Of a stretch of 7,557 nucleotides of DNA, positions 1-5,924 are shown in pieces. How positions within the stretch are numbered: the stretch's first letter is position 1; each line of letters opens with the position of its first letter. Under the pieces are notes generated by a model. It was not told the origin of the DNA and ran no database searches. It saw only the letters and a program-made list of their open reading frames with translations. The position numbers were made by a program, and so were the translations under genes. Source of the stretch: Lachnospiraceae bacterium (GTDB taxonomy: Bacteria; Bacillota; Clostridia; Lachnospirales; Lachnospiraceae); the NCBI GenBank assembly GCA_900757145.1, contig CAAEMT010000052.1, positions 1 to 7,557 of the forward strand, written 5' to 3'.

Positions 1-558
1 GCAGTAGGAGGCGGTCTGATCCGAGACCTGATTCTTGGCACAAATCCTCCTGTGATGTTTCGGAATTATACGTATGCGCTTACTGCGGTAATAGCATCTA
101 CACTTTTATTCTGCTTTGTATTTCTAAGGGAAAGAGGACGGTCAAAAGATTATGTCGTATGGCAGAAGCTGACGCGCACGATAGAGAAGAGATATGGTGT
201 GCATGAGGCGTATGACCGGCTGTTGCTGATAGGAGACACGATTGGTCTGGGAATATTTACGGTAGTCGGCAGTCACAATGCAGTAAGTGCCGGATATGGC
301 GATAATCGTTTTCTGATGGTATTTGTCGGTGTGCTGACCGGAGTCGGCGGCGGTATGCTGCGTGATGTTATGGCGGGAAATATGCCGTATATTCTTGTGA
401 AACATGTATATGCAGTTGCTTCATTGGCAGGGGCGCTGATCTACGTGCTGCTTTTGCCGTATATGTCAGATTTGAAATGTATGGTGCTTGGCGGCTCGGC
501 GGTGATGCTTCTGCGCTTTCTGGCTGCACATTATCGTTGGAATCTGCCGAAAATATAA
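1..558 (+). CDS. TRIC/UPF0126 family membrane protein, 3' part
   Basis: The reading frame is open from the first base, so the start lies outside the window; 185 codons are visible. The protein is strongly hydrophobic, with several membrane-spanning stretches, and carries the family's signature twice: GGGLIRDLILG near the beginning and GGGMLRDVMAG near visible residues 115-125. This internal two-fold repeat of a glycine-rich helix followed by Arg-Asp is typical of the UPF0126 (YicG/YadS-like) family. Bacterial members are related to trimeric intracellular cation channels, and the Pfam domain has also been described as a glycine transporter, so the substrate is uncertain. Family members are about 200 residues, so probably only 20-30 N-terminal residues are missing. 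It would sit in the cytoplasmic membrane. It ends at TAA, 13 bases before a long hairpin, and converges with spoVT. Family assignment is firm; function is not. Confidence 0.88.
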   Translation, partial: AVGGGLIRDLILGTNPPVMFRNYTYALTAVIASTLLFCFVFLRERGRSKDYVVWQKLTRTIEKRYGVHEAYDRLLLIGDTIGLGIFTVVGSHNAVSAGYGDNRFLMVFVGVLTGVGGGMLRDVMAGNMPYILVKHVYAVASLAGALIYVLLLPYMSDLKCMVLGGSAVMLLRFLAAHYRWNLPKI

Positions 559-571
559 GCAGTTGCATTAT

Positions 572-638
572 AAAGAGGCTTTGTAAAATGCACCCTGAAG
601 ATATTTTTACAGGGAGGGCGTTTTCGAAAGCCTCTTTT
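572..638. terminator. Bidirectional terminator between convergent genes
   Basis: AAAGAGGCTTT (572-582) pairs perfectly with AAAGCCTCTTT (627-637). The helix continues inward after a short internal loop: 585-591 pairs with 618-624 including one G-U pair, and CCCTG (593-597) pairs with CAGGG (610-614). TTTT follows on the plus strand and a shorter T-run on the minus strand. It lies 13 bases after the TRIC-family stop and about 60 bases after the spoVT stop, so it can end both transcripts. The U-runs are modest, but the stem is long. Confidence 0.75.
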
Positions 639-697
639 CCTTTATCGTTAAAAGGGATATATCGAATATACAGATCTGTATGTGGCAGAGAACTGTC

Positions 698-1246
698 TCA
701 CTGTTCCATTTGCCGCCCCATAAATCCTGCGGCGCATTTTGCAAGAACCTGTTCCGTCTCGCCCATCTTGCGGGAGCTGTCTTTTCCACGCAAAATGACG
801 GATCCGATCACATCACCCTCACACAGGATAGGAGTGATAACCTGCGGAAATGCTTCTCCGGAATCTTCATTTGTAATCTTAATGTGAGTACGTGACTGAC
901 CATCAGAAGTAATATTTTCGCGTTCATTCATGATAGCTTCAAGCTGTCCGGTGACAGGTGCGCCAACTGCCTCTTTTCGGAGACATCCTGCGGCGGCAAT
1001 AATTTGGTCGCGGTCTGTAATATACACACTGTGACCAGATGCAGCTGCTAACGCTTCCGCATATTCTTTGGCAAAACTTCCAAGCTCTCCGATAGGAGAG
1101 TATTTTTTCAGGATGATTTCACCTTCGCGATCTGTGAAAATTTCAAGAGGATCACTTTCGCGGATGCGAAGTGTTCTGCGTATTTCTTTCGGTATGACGA
1201 CACGGCCAAGATCATCGATCCTTCTCACGATTCCTGTAGCTTTCAT
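698..1246 (-). CDS. spoVT: Stage V sporulation protein T, AbrB-family regulator
   Basis: The 182-residue product matches SpoVT along its whole length. Residues 1-50 are the AbrB-type swapped-hairpin DNA-binding domain, with the characteristic run RRIDDLGRVVIPKEIRRTL. Residues about 56-180 form the GAF-like regulatory domain, and the protein ends in the typical GRQMEQ. Bacillus subtilis SpoVT is 178 residues, so this is full length. In Bacillus it acts in the forespore as a tetramer that activates or represses sigma-G-dependent genes and tunes spore coat, cortex and germination properties; a comparable role is inferred here. The start is supported by GGAGGAA at 1254-1260 (minus strand), 7 bases before ATG. 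It lies downstream of pncB on the same strand with a 100-bp gap that holds a candidate forespore promoter. Its presence implies a spore-forming lineage. Confidence 0.96.
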   Translation of the reverse strand: MKATGIVRRIDDLGRVVIPKEIRRTLRIRESDPLEIFTDREGEIILKKYSPIGELGSFAKEYAEALAAASGHSVYITDRDQIIAAAGCLRKEAVGAPVTGQLEAIMNERENITSDGQSRTHIKITNEDSGEAFPQVITPILCEGDVIGSVILRGKDSSRKMGETEQVLAKCAAGFMGRQMEQ

Positions 1247-1287
1247 ATTAAAATTCCTCCATCTACTGTACTTGCCAATTCTGGAAA

Positions 1288-1316
1288 TAGTATTTGTAAA
1301 TGGAGAAATTTTATAC
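1288..1316 (-). promoter_or_regulatory. Candidate sigma-G promoter of spoVT
   Basis: Read on the minus strand, GTATA (1316-1312) is followed after 17 bases by AATACTA (1294-1288). The Bacillus sigma-G consensus, from memory, is roughly GHATR, a spacer of about 18, then CATWHTA. The -35 matches at 5 of 5 positions and the -10 at 6 of 7. Transcription would start near 1281, giving a leader of about 35 bases before the spoVT ATG. Because sigma-G and sigma-F sites overlap, either could use it. Pattern match only. Confidence 0.5.
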
Positions 1317-1346
1317 TTCTGATATTTCTGTTAAATAATAAAAAAT

Positions 1347-2804
1347 TTAAGACTCGTGCCCCATCTGATTGAGCAGCTTGTGCTTGATATCGTACAGCTT
1401 ATCGGAGAGATCGACATAAACCTTGTGAGGATTTGCAAAGCGCTTTGTTTCCTCCCAAAGCGTTTCTTTTTCACACATACAGTACTCGCGGATATCCATA
1501 ACGGACGGAGAAGTATAGACGCATTCTCCATTTAAAAATATCGGAACAAGCATTTCGCGAAGCGTATATGTGCCGGCTTTGATCTTTGTCTTTTTCCATG
1601 TTTCAAGCGGATCAAAAATCAGAAGATCTTCGGATTCGGAGAATGTTTCATCGGAAAGACAGATCAAATCGGCGCGGATTTTTCCGCTTTCCCGGTCATA
1701 AATACGCAGGATTTTTTTATTTCCCGGATTTGTGACTTTTTCCGTGTTTTCTGAGAGTTTTATTTTCGGAATAAATTCTCCGGTTTTTTTATCGCGTATA
1801 GCTGCCAGCTTGTATACGCCTCCAAAAGCAGGACAATCCTTTGAGGTAATCATATTCGTACCAACGCCCCATGAGGTGATTGCTGCGCCCTGTGCCTTAA
1901 GGCTGTCAATCAGGTATTCATCAAGGTCACTTGAAGCAGAAATGACAGCGTCTGTAAAGCCTGCTTCATCCAGCATTTTTCTTGCCTTTTTTGACATATA
2001 TGCCAAATCTCCGCTGTCAAGGCGGATGCCGTAATTTTTGAGCACAATACCGGATTCGCGCATTTCGGTAAAGACGCGGATTGCATTTGGTACGCCGGAA
2101 CGCAGTGTGTCATACGTGTCTGCGAGCAGGATGCAGGCATCAGGGTAGAGCTCGGCATATTTTTTGAAAGCCGTGTATTCATCTGGAAAGCTCATGATCC
2201 AGCTATGCGCATGCGTACCCTTGACGGGAATATCAAAAAGCTGTCCCGCAAGTACGTTTGAGGTGCCGATGCAGCCGCCTATTACCGCTGCCCGTGCGCC
2301 ATATACGCCGGCATCCGGGCCCTGTGCCCGCCTCAATCCAAATTCCATAATGCCGTCTCCGCGCGCAGCGCGTACAACACGGGCTGCTTTTGTAGCGATC
2401 AGGCTTTGATGGTTGACGATTGCGAGGATCGCTGTCTCAATAAGCTGCGCCTGCATGATCGGAGCGATGACTTTGAGGAGCGGTTCGTGAGGGAATACAA
2501 CGGAACCTTCCGGAATCGCATAAATGTCGCCTGTAAAACGAAAGTTTTGCAGATACTCAAGGAATGCGTTATGGAAGATTCCGAGACTTTTTAAATAGGA
2601 AATATCTTCTGCTGAGAAATGAAGATTCTTGATGTAATCGATCACTTGATCGAGTCCTGCTGCGATAGCGTAACCGTTGCCGCATGGATTTTGGCGGTAG
2701 AAAGCATCAAAAATAACAGTTTCGGACGATTGATTTTCAAAATATCCCTGCATCATCGTCAATTCATACAGGTCTGTCAATAGAGTGAGATTTAATGTAC
2801 TCAT
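1347..2804 (-). CDS. pncB: Nicotinate phosphoribosyltransferase
   Basis: The 485-residue protein catalyses, by family knowledge, nicotinate + PRPP (with ATP hydrolysis) to nicotinate mononucleotide, the entry step of the Preiss-Handler NAD salvage route in the cytoplasm. Visible signatures in order: LTDLYELTMMQGYF at residues 9-22; GLRRAQGPDAG at 166-176; GTHAHSW at 196-202, where H200 is the likely phosphorylated catalytic histidine; RLDSGD at 261-266; and SWGVGTNM at 312-318 region, a phosphate-binding segment of the barrel. Length fits the bacterial and human-like NAPRT group. ATG at 2804 is preceded by AAAAGGAG (2818-2811, minus strand) at a normal distance. It is the first gene of a minus-strand pair with spoVT, separated by 100 bp without an obvious terminator, so some read-through into spoVT is possible. 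I saw no recognisable riboswitch in its leader. Confidence 0.95.
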   Translation of the reverse strand: MSTLNLTLLTDLYELTMMQGYFENQSSETVIFDAFYRQNPCGNGYAIAAGLDQVIDYIKNLHFSAEDISYLKSLGIFHNAFLEYLQNFRFTGDIYAIPEGSVVFPHEPLLKVIAPIMQAQLIETAILAIVNHQSLIATKAARVVRAARGDGIMEFGLRRAQGPDAGVYGARAAVIGGCIGTSNVLAGQLFDIPVKGTHAHSWIMSFPDEYTAFKKYAELYPDACILLADTYDTLRSGVPNAIRVFTEMRESGIVLKNYGIRLDSGDLAYMSKKARKMLDEAGFTDAVISASSDLDEYLIDSLKAQGAAITSWGVGTNMITSKDCPAFGGVYKLAAIRDKKTGEFIPKIKLSENTEKVTNPGNKKILRIYDRESGKIRADLICLSDETFSESEDLLIFDPLETWKKTKIKAGTYTLREMLVPIFLNGECVYTSPSVMDIREYCMCEKETLWEETKRFANPHKVYVDLSDKLYDIKHKLLNQMGHES

Positions 2805-2920
2805 TTTTTTCTCCTTTTTATAATGTTTGAAAACAAGGAAAAGGGTAAGTCTCGTGTTCTTTTTCTGTGATGTATCCTATAATCCGTACAGAATAGATCA
2901 AACAGCCTTTGCTTTTTAGA

Positions 2921-2950
2921 ATTGTACCACATATAAGTAAAGGCGTACAA
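2921..2950 (-). promoter_or_regulatory. Sigma-A promoter for pncB
   Basis: On the minus strand TTGTAC (2950-2945), an 18-base spacer and TACAAT (2926-2921) form a sigma-A promoter. TGG directly before the -10 gives an extended TGn element that compensates for the weak -35. The start would fall near 2914, leaving a leader of about 110 bases. That leader holds no stable hairpin I could find. The region 2820-3010 is otherwise AT-rich, with no convincing gene. Confidence 0.55.
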
Positions 2951-3010
2951 GGAGAAAGGGAAAATGTAATGGTAAAGTATCCGAAAAAGAGGGTAGAAAA
3001 AGAAAAATAC

Positions 3011-3043
3011 AAAAAAATAAAAAAATTAAAAAAATTAAAAAAA
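3011..3043 (+). repeat. Four A7 tracts upstream of the tRNA promoter
   Basis: Runs of exactly seven A lie at 3011-3017, 3019-3025, 3028-3034 and 3037-3043, separated by T, TT and TT, giving a period of 8-9 bases. They end five bases before the -35 of the tRNA promoter. Their position and composition fit an UP element contacted by the RNA polymerase alpha subunits, or an intrinsically bent segment, which would be expected at a strong stable-RNA promoter. An A8 run (3058-3065) also sits in the promoter spacer. Confidence 0.5.
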
Positions 3044-3047
3044 GGGC

Positions 3048-3076
3048 TTGCATTATCAAAAAAAATGTGATATTAT
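3048..3076 (+). promoter_or_regulatory. Promoter of the tRNA-Gln gene
   Basis: TTGCAT (3048-3053) and TATTAT (3071-3076) are separated by exactly 17 bases, with TGA before the -10 forming an extended -10. The start would be near 3083, about a dozen bases before the mature tRNA 5' end, which leaves a short leader for RNase P to remove. Confidence 0.72.
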
Positions 3077-3094
3077 TCTACTTGCGTTGAACGA

Positions 3095-3166
3095 AGGGCT
3101 ATCGCCAAACGGTAAGGCAACGGACTCTGACTCCGTCATTTCAAGGTTCGAATCCTTGTAGCCCTG
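3095..3166 (+). tRNA. tRNA-Gln (anticodon CTG)
   Basis: A complete 72-base cloverleaf can be folded by hand. Acceptor stem: 3095-3101 pairs with 3159-3165. D arm: GCC/GGC at 3104-3106 and 3116-3118, with GG in the loop and no extra base at 20A. Anticodon stem: ACGGA/TCCGT. The anticodon loop CTCTGAC has CTG at 3127-3129, reading CAG (Gln). T arm: CAAGG-TTCGAAT-CCTTG. The discriminator base is G and CCA is not encoded, so the CCA-adding enzyme must finish the 3' end. The first acceptor pair is A1-U72 rather than the U1-A72 that I recall for Bacillus tRNA-Gln. It is a single-gene transcript with its own promoter and terminator. Confidence 0.96.
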
Positions 3167-3170
3167 CTTG

Positions 3171-3198
3171 GGAGTATCCGAAAGGATGCTCCTTTTTT
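3171..3198 (+). terminator. Intrinsic terminator of the tRNA-Gln gene
   Basis: GGAGTATCC (3171-3179) and GGATGCTCC (3184-3192) form a 9-bp stem with one U-G pair, closed by a GAAA tetraloop (3180-3183) and followed by six T (3193-3198). It begins four bases after the mature tRNA end. Confidence 0.93.
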
Positions 3199-3199
3199 C

Positions 3200-3228
3200 T
3201 TGCTAAATAGTTTGGCCGGTGTTATAAT
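3200..3228 (+). promoter_or_regulatory. Promoter of the thioesterase-cvfB unit
   Basis: TTGCTA (3200-3205), a 17-base spacer and a perfect TATAAT (3223-3228), with TGT directly before it as an extended -10. It starts immediately after the tRNA terminator T-run. The predicted start near 3235 gives a leader of about 85 bases to the GTG at 3322. Confidence 0.8.
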
Positions 3229-3307
3229 GATTTCTGCTTTTAATACAGGAACGATAATTTAGAAATACCGGATTTCTTAAAAAAAATATTTGGAATGATA
3301 TATTTTC

Positions 3308-3315
3308 GGGAGGAG
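3308..3315 (+). promoter_or_regulatory. Ribosome binding site choosing the GTG start
   Basis: GGGAGGAG lies 6 bases before GTG at 3322. An in-frame ATG at 3295, nine codons upstream, has no Shine-Dalgarno sequence before it, and the strong site would fall inside its coding sequence. This favours GTG 3322 as the start of the thioesterase. Confidence 0.85.
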
Positions 3316-3321
3316 ATTGCA

Positions 3322-4122
3322 GTGCCTTTTCAGTTTGACAGCAGAGTGCGCTATAGTGAGATGGGATTGGACAAGCGGCTGACGCTTGTATCACTTGTAG
3401 ATTATTTTCAGGACTGCTCGACTTTTCAGTCAGAGGACTATGGTGTAGGAATTGATGTACTTAAGGAAAAATCGCGTGCCTGGATGGTACTTTCGTGGCA
3501 GATCGAGATTTTGAGGCGCCCGGTGCTGGGGGAGAAGATCGTGGCACAGACATGGCCGTATGCATTTAAAACATTTTTTGGCTATCGCAATTTTACTCTT
3601 AAAGATGAAGCGGGAGAATATCTTGCAAAGGCGAACAGTGTATGGGCATTGATCGATACAAAGACAGGGCATCCGACAAAACCGGAGCCGGAGCTGATAT
3701 CAGGTTATGAGCTTGAACCGCCGCTTTTGATGCCGGAATATTCGAGAAAGATTAAGGTGCCTGAGGGCGGTGTGGTAAAGGAAGCATTTCCGGTAGGGAA
3801 GCTGCACATTGATACAAATGGGCATGTGAATAATGGACAGTACATTGCAATGGCTGAGGAGTATCTGCCGGATGGGTTTGAGACAAAGCTGCTGCGTGTG
3901 GAGTATCGGCAGCAGGCCAGACTGCATGATCTGATCATTCCGGTGGTGCATGAGGAAGAGAATGAGGTGACGGTGAGTCTGTGCGGTATCAGTGAAGAAA
4001 AGCAGAGAACAGATGGCATTCTGCGTGAGTGTGCAGGCAAAACTGCCGTAAAATGGCCAGCTGTACCGGACAAGGTGTATGCGGTAGTTGTGTTTGCAGA
4101 AGAAGATGGAAAAAGAGGATAA
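3322..4122 (+). CDS. Acyl-ACP thioesterase (FatA/FatB-like)
   Basis: The product of 266 residues (from GTG) belongs to the acyl-ACP thioesterase family: two tandem hotdog domains that hydrolyse acyl-acyl carrier protein to free fatty acid and ACP in the cytoplasm. Hotdog 1 covers roughly residues 1-130 and begins with RVRYSEMGLDKRLTL. Hotdog 2, about 145-250, carries the catalytic-region signature HIDTNGHVNN at 162-171, with conserved Asp164, Asn166 and His168, and a conserved Glu near 194 in RVEYRQQ. Length fits bacterial members (about 240-270). An upstream in-frame ATG (3295) would add nine residues but lacks a ribosome binding site. It is the first gene of a likely two-gene transcript with the CvfB-like gene, 55 bases apart. 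Whether it adjusts chain length for membrane lipids, lipoproteins or another product cannot be read from the window. Confidence 0.9.
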   Translation: MPFQFDSRVRYSEMGLDKRLTLVSLVDYFQDCSTFQSEDYGVGIDVLKEKSRAWMVLSWQIEILRRPVLGEKIVAQTWPYAFKTFFGYRNFTLKDEAGEYLAKANSVWALIDTKTGHPTKPEPELISGYELEPPLLMPEYSRKIKVPEGGVVKEAFPVGKLHIDTNGHVNNGQYIAMAEEYLPDGFETKLLRVEYRQQARLHDLIIPVVHEEENEVTVSLCGISEEKQRTDGILRECAGKTAVKWPAVPDKVYAVVVFAEEDGKRG

Positions 4123-4177
4123 AAAGAAGCTGGAAAAAGGAAACAACAGGAGCCGATTTTGGGGTTGGGAGGAATAT

Positions 4178-5017
4178 ATGCTGCGAATTGGAGAAAAACA
4201 GGTGCTTGAGGTCGTGCGGGAAACGGCGTTTGGCGTTTATCTGGCAGAGGAAATGAATTCAAAGGAGAGTGTGCTGCTTCCGAGAAAGGAAGTGACGCAG
4301 GAGGTTGTTAAAGGATCGAAGGTGGAGGTTTTTTTGTATAAGGACTCCAGCGACAGACTGATTGCAACGAGGAGAGACCCCCTCCTGAGCGTAGGGCATA
4401 CGGCGGTACTTAAGGTGAAAGAAGTTACAAAGATCGGGGCTTTTTTGGATTGGGGACTGGAGAAAGATCTTCTGCTTCCGTTTCATGAGCAGACAGCAAA
4501 GCTGTATCCCGGAGATGAGTGTCTTGCCGCACTGTATGTCGATAAGAGCAGCCGCTTATGCGCGACGATGAAGGTGTACCATTATCTGAAAAAACAGTCT
4601 CCGTATGTGTTAAATGACGAGGTGCGTGGCCGTGTGTACGAGATCAGTGATAATTTCGGCGTTTTTGTCGCAGTAGATGACTGTTATTCCGCTCTTGTGC
4701 CAAAGCGCGAGGGCAGGGGCGGCATGAAGGTCGGTGATCTGATCCGTGCTAGGGTGACAAGTGTAAAGGAAGACGGAAAGCTCGATTTAAGTATTCGTGA
4801 TAAGGCGTACTTGCAGATGGATGAGGATGCAGAGTACGTGATGGAGACGATAGACGATTATGATGGAGTGCTCCCGTTTGATGACAAGGCATCTCCGCAG
4901 ATCATTCAAAGAGAGTTCGGACTGAGCAAGAATGCGTTTAAGCGTGCGGTTGGACGGCTCATGAAGCAGGGTCGCATAGAAATTAAGAATGGTCATATAC
5001 GAAAGACGGAGCAGTAA
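4178..5017 (+). CDS. CvfB/YitL-like S1 RNA-binding protein
   Basis: The 279-residue protein has the layout of Staphylococcus CvfB and Bacillus YitL. There are three S1-like OB folds at about residues 3-64, 72-134 (VLKVKEVTKIGAFLDWGLE) and 148-207 (RGRVYEISDNFGVFVAV...LDLSIRD). A C-terminal winged helix at about 220-275 contains the run DDKASPQIIQREFGLSKNAF. Family members are 280-300 residues, bind RNA and in Staphylococcus affect virulence gene expression; here a cytoplasmic RNA-binding regulator or translation-linked role is inferred. ATG 4178 is chosen because GGGAGG lies at 4167-4172, 5 bases before it, and MLRIGEKQVLEVVRET matches the usual family start. An earlier in-frame ATG at 4106 would overlap the thioesterase end and has a poorer site. 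It shares the thioesterase promoter. Confidence 0.88.
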   Translation: MLRIGEKQVLEVVRETAFGVYLAEEMNSKESVLLPRKEVTQEVVKGSKVEVFLYKDSSDRLIATRRDPLLSVGHTAVLKVKEVTKIGAFLDWGLEKDLLLPFHEQTAKLYPGDECLAALYVDKSSRLCATMKVYHYLKKQSPYVLNDEVRGRVYEISDNFGVFVAVDDCYSALVPKREGRGGMKVGDLIRARVTSVKEDGKLDLSIRDKAYLQMDEDAEYVMETIDDYDGVLPFDDKASPQIIQREFGLSKNAFKRAVGRLMKQGRIEIKNGHIRKTEQ

Positions 5018-5031
5018 AGCAGGAAATTTAC

Positions 5032-5056
5032 ATCATGCAATTTGTATGGTATTTTT
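5032..5056 (+). terminator. Weak possible terminator after the CvfB-like gene
   Basis: ATCATGC (5032-5038) and GTATGGT (5044-5050) can form a 7-bp stem with two G-U pairs around AATTT, followed by ATTTTT. An outer pairing of AAATTTAC (5024-5031) with GTAAATTT (5061-5068) would enclose it. The stem is weak, but it is the only terminator-like structure directly after this stop. Confidence 0.3.
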
Positions 5057-5103
5057 AGTGGTAAATTTTTAGATAAAGGAAATTTTTAACAAGGAAGCAG
5101 TGG

Positions 5104-5167
5104 GAGAAAGCCGATTGGATGCAAATGTGCTGAAATTCAAAGAAGTGCTTGATTTTCCGGCTTTTTC
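5104..5167 (+). other. Large stem-loop in the gap before the 77-residue gene
   Basis: GAGAAAGCCG (5104-5113) pairs with CGGCTTTTTC (5158-5167): ten pairs with one G-U, enclosing 44 bases. The right arm contains T5 and overlaps the promoter spacer of the next gene. It could be a back-up terminator for the thioesterase-cvfB transcript, or chance. Apart from this hairpin, the weak one before it and the promoter, nothing else is recognisable in 5018-5215. Confidence 0.3.
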
Positions 5168-5177
5168 ATCGTATATT
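5149..5177 (+). promoter_or_regulatory. Promoter of the 77-residue gene
   Basis: TTGATT (5149-5154), a 17-base spacer and TATATT (5172-5177) fit a sigma-A promoter, with a predicted start near 5184 and a leader of about 30 bases. Confidence 0.65.
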
Positions 5178-5215
5178 GTAGGCGTAAATGAAGAGAAGAG
5201 AAAGGAGAAACAAGC

Positions 5216-5449
5216 ATGAAAGTACAGAACATTACGAATATCGACAAATTTTTTCAGGTAGTAGACGCTTGTAAAGGAAGAGTAGAATTAGTGACAGGAG
5301 AAGGCGACAGACTGAACCTGAAATCAAAGCTGAGCCAGTACGTATCTATGGCTAATATTTTCTCAAACGGTGAGATTCCGGAGCTTGAGATCATTGCGTA
5401 TGAGAAGGAAGATATTGACAGACTTGTTAGCTTTATGATCAATCAGTAA
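5216..5449 (+). CDS. Small conserved-looking protein of unknown function
   Basis: This 77-residue soluble, mildly acidic protein has no signal peptide or membrane segment. It reads as a compact alpha/beta domain: a strand-rich region at residues 18-36 (GRVELVTGEGDRLNLKSK), a helix at about 37-50, a strand at 57-62 (LEIIAY) and a C-terminal helix starting with EKEDIDRLV. The gene is well formed: AAAGGAGA at 5201-5208 sits 7 bases before ATG, its own sigma-A promoter precedes it, and a strong terminator follows about 33 bases after the stop, so it is a monocistronic unit. I recall, unverified, very similar short proteins in many Lachnospiraceae genomes, sometimes with a poly(A) polymerase label that nothing here supports; 77 residues is far too short for a nucleotidyltransferase and no GS...DxD-type motif is present. 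Function unknown. Confidence 0.82.
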   Translation: MKVQNITNIDKFFQVVDACKGRVELVTGEGDRLNLKSKLSQYVSMANIFSNGEIPELEIIAYEKEDIDRLVSFMINQ

Positions 5450-5482
5450 GAAGAAAAAATAAACAGAATGTACGCAAAAAGA

Positions 5483-5525
5483 GCGCTGTATAGTCAGAAA
5501 AGACTGTACAGCGCCTTATTTATTT
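5483..5525. terminator. Strong bidirectional terminator between convergent genes
   Basis: GCGCTGTATAGTC (5483-5495) and GACTGTACAGCGC (5502-5514) form a 13-bp stem with a single U-G pair around a 6-base loop. On the plus strand CTTATTTATTTTT follows. On the minus strand the arm is followed by CTCTTTTT. It therefore ends both the 77-residue gene and the XRE repressor gene, whose TAA stop (5518-5516) lies one base from the stem. Confidence 0.92.
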
Positions 5526-5866
5526 TTATCATTTTGTGACTCAGAGGAATAGTGGATCATAACATCGAGCAGTGCATTGAGTTCAGCAAGATGTTCTTTG
5601 TCAAGTTTTTTGATTTTTTTAAGGATCTGACATTCGGTTGGGGATGGGAGTTGTTTTGAGAGCTCTGAACCAATACCGAGGAGATGATCGGCAGAGGTAT
5701 CATATAATTTAGCAAGTGTTGCTAAAGTCATAAGATCAGGCTGTGCAACATTGTTTTCATAGCCAGAAAGAGATTTTCTGTTAATTCCGGTGAGCCGCAT
5801 GACGGCTTCTTGTGTTAATTCTTTGTTTTCGCGGGCATATTTTAGATTTTTACCAAAATTAATCAT
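5516..5866 (-). CDS. XRE/Cro-CI family transcriptional repressor
   Basis: The 116-residue protein has an N-terminal helix-turn-helix of the HTH_3 (XRE) type at residues 6-62: LKYARENKELTQEAVMRLTG forms helices 1-2, and GINRKSLSGYENN (27-39) holds the recognition helix and the typical GYENN ending. The rest of the domain is DLMTLATLAKLYDTSADHLLG. Residues 65-116 form a charged helical tail (ILKKIKKLDKEHLAELNALL), probably for dimerisation. There is no peptidase or sensor domain. The start is firm: GGAGGTGA (5877-5870), fully complementary to the 16S tail, precedes ATG 5866. It is divergent from the large secreted repeat protein. Palindromes overlapping both promoters make it likely that this protein represses itself and the neighbour; the operator assignment is inference from position. 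The inducing signal is unknown. Confidence 0.92.
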   Translation of the reverse strand: MINFGKNLKYARENKELTQEAVMRLTGINRKSLSGYENNVAQPDLMTLATLAKLYDTSADHLLGIGSELSKQLPSPTECQILKKIKKLDKEHLAELNALLDVMIHYSSESQNDKNK

Positions 5867-5924
5867 ACATCACCTCCAAAAATTTATAATAACATGAAAT
5901 CATTTAATTACACCTAAAGTCTTA

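Noticed and set aside
477..887. 136-codon plus-strand open frame crossing the terminator and the spoVT 3' end
   Set aside because: It overlaps two firmly identified genes and the terminator hairpin between them; its composition is that of a chance frame.
2805..2914. Possible riboswitch or NAD-responsive element in the pncB leader
   Set aside because: No stable stem, terminator or known aptamer-like core could be found in this 110-base leader, and no clear repressor palindrome.
2818..3012. 64-codon minus-strand frame upstream of pncB
   Set aside because: It covers the pncB promoter and leader, has no Shine-Dalgarno sequence and looks like translated AT-rich spacer.
3295..3321. ATG at 3295 as the thioesterase start
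   Set aside because: No ribosome binding site precedes it, whereas GGGAGGAG sits correctly before GTG 3322.
3705..4262. 185-codon minus-strand open frame opposite the thioesterase gene
   Set aside because: It is a low-complexity Ser/Pro/Phe-rich translation antisense to a clearly recognised thioesterase and lacks a ribosome binding site; it is a shadow frame.
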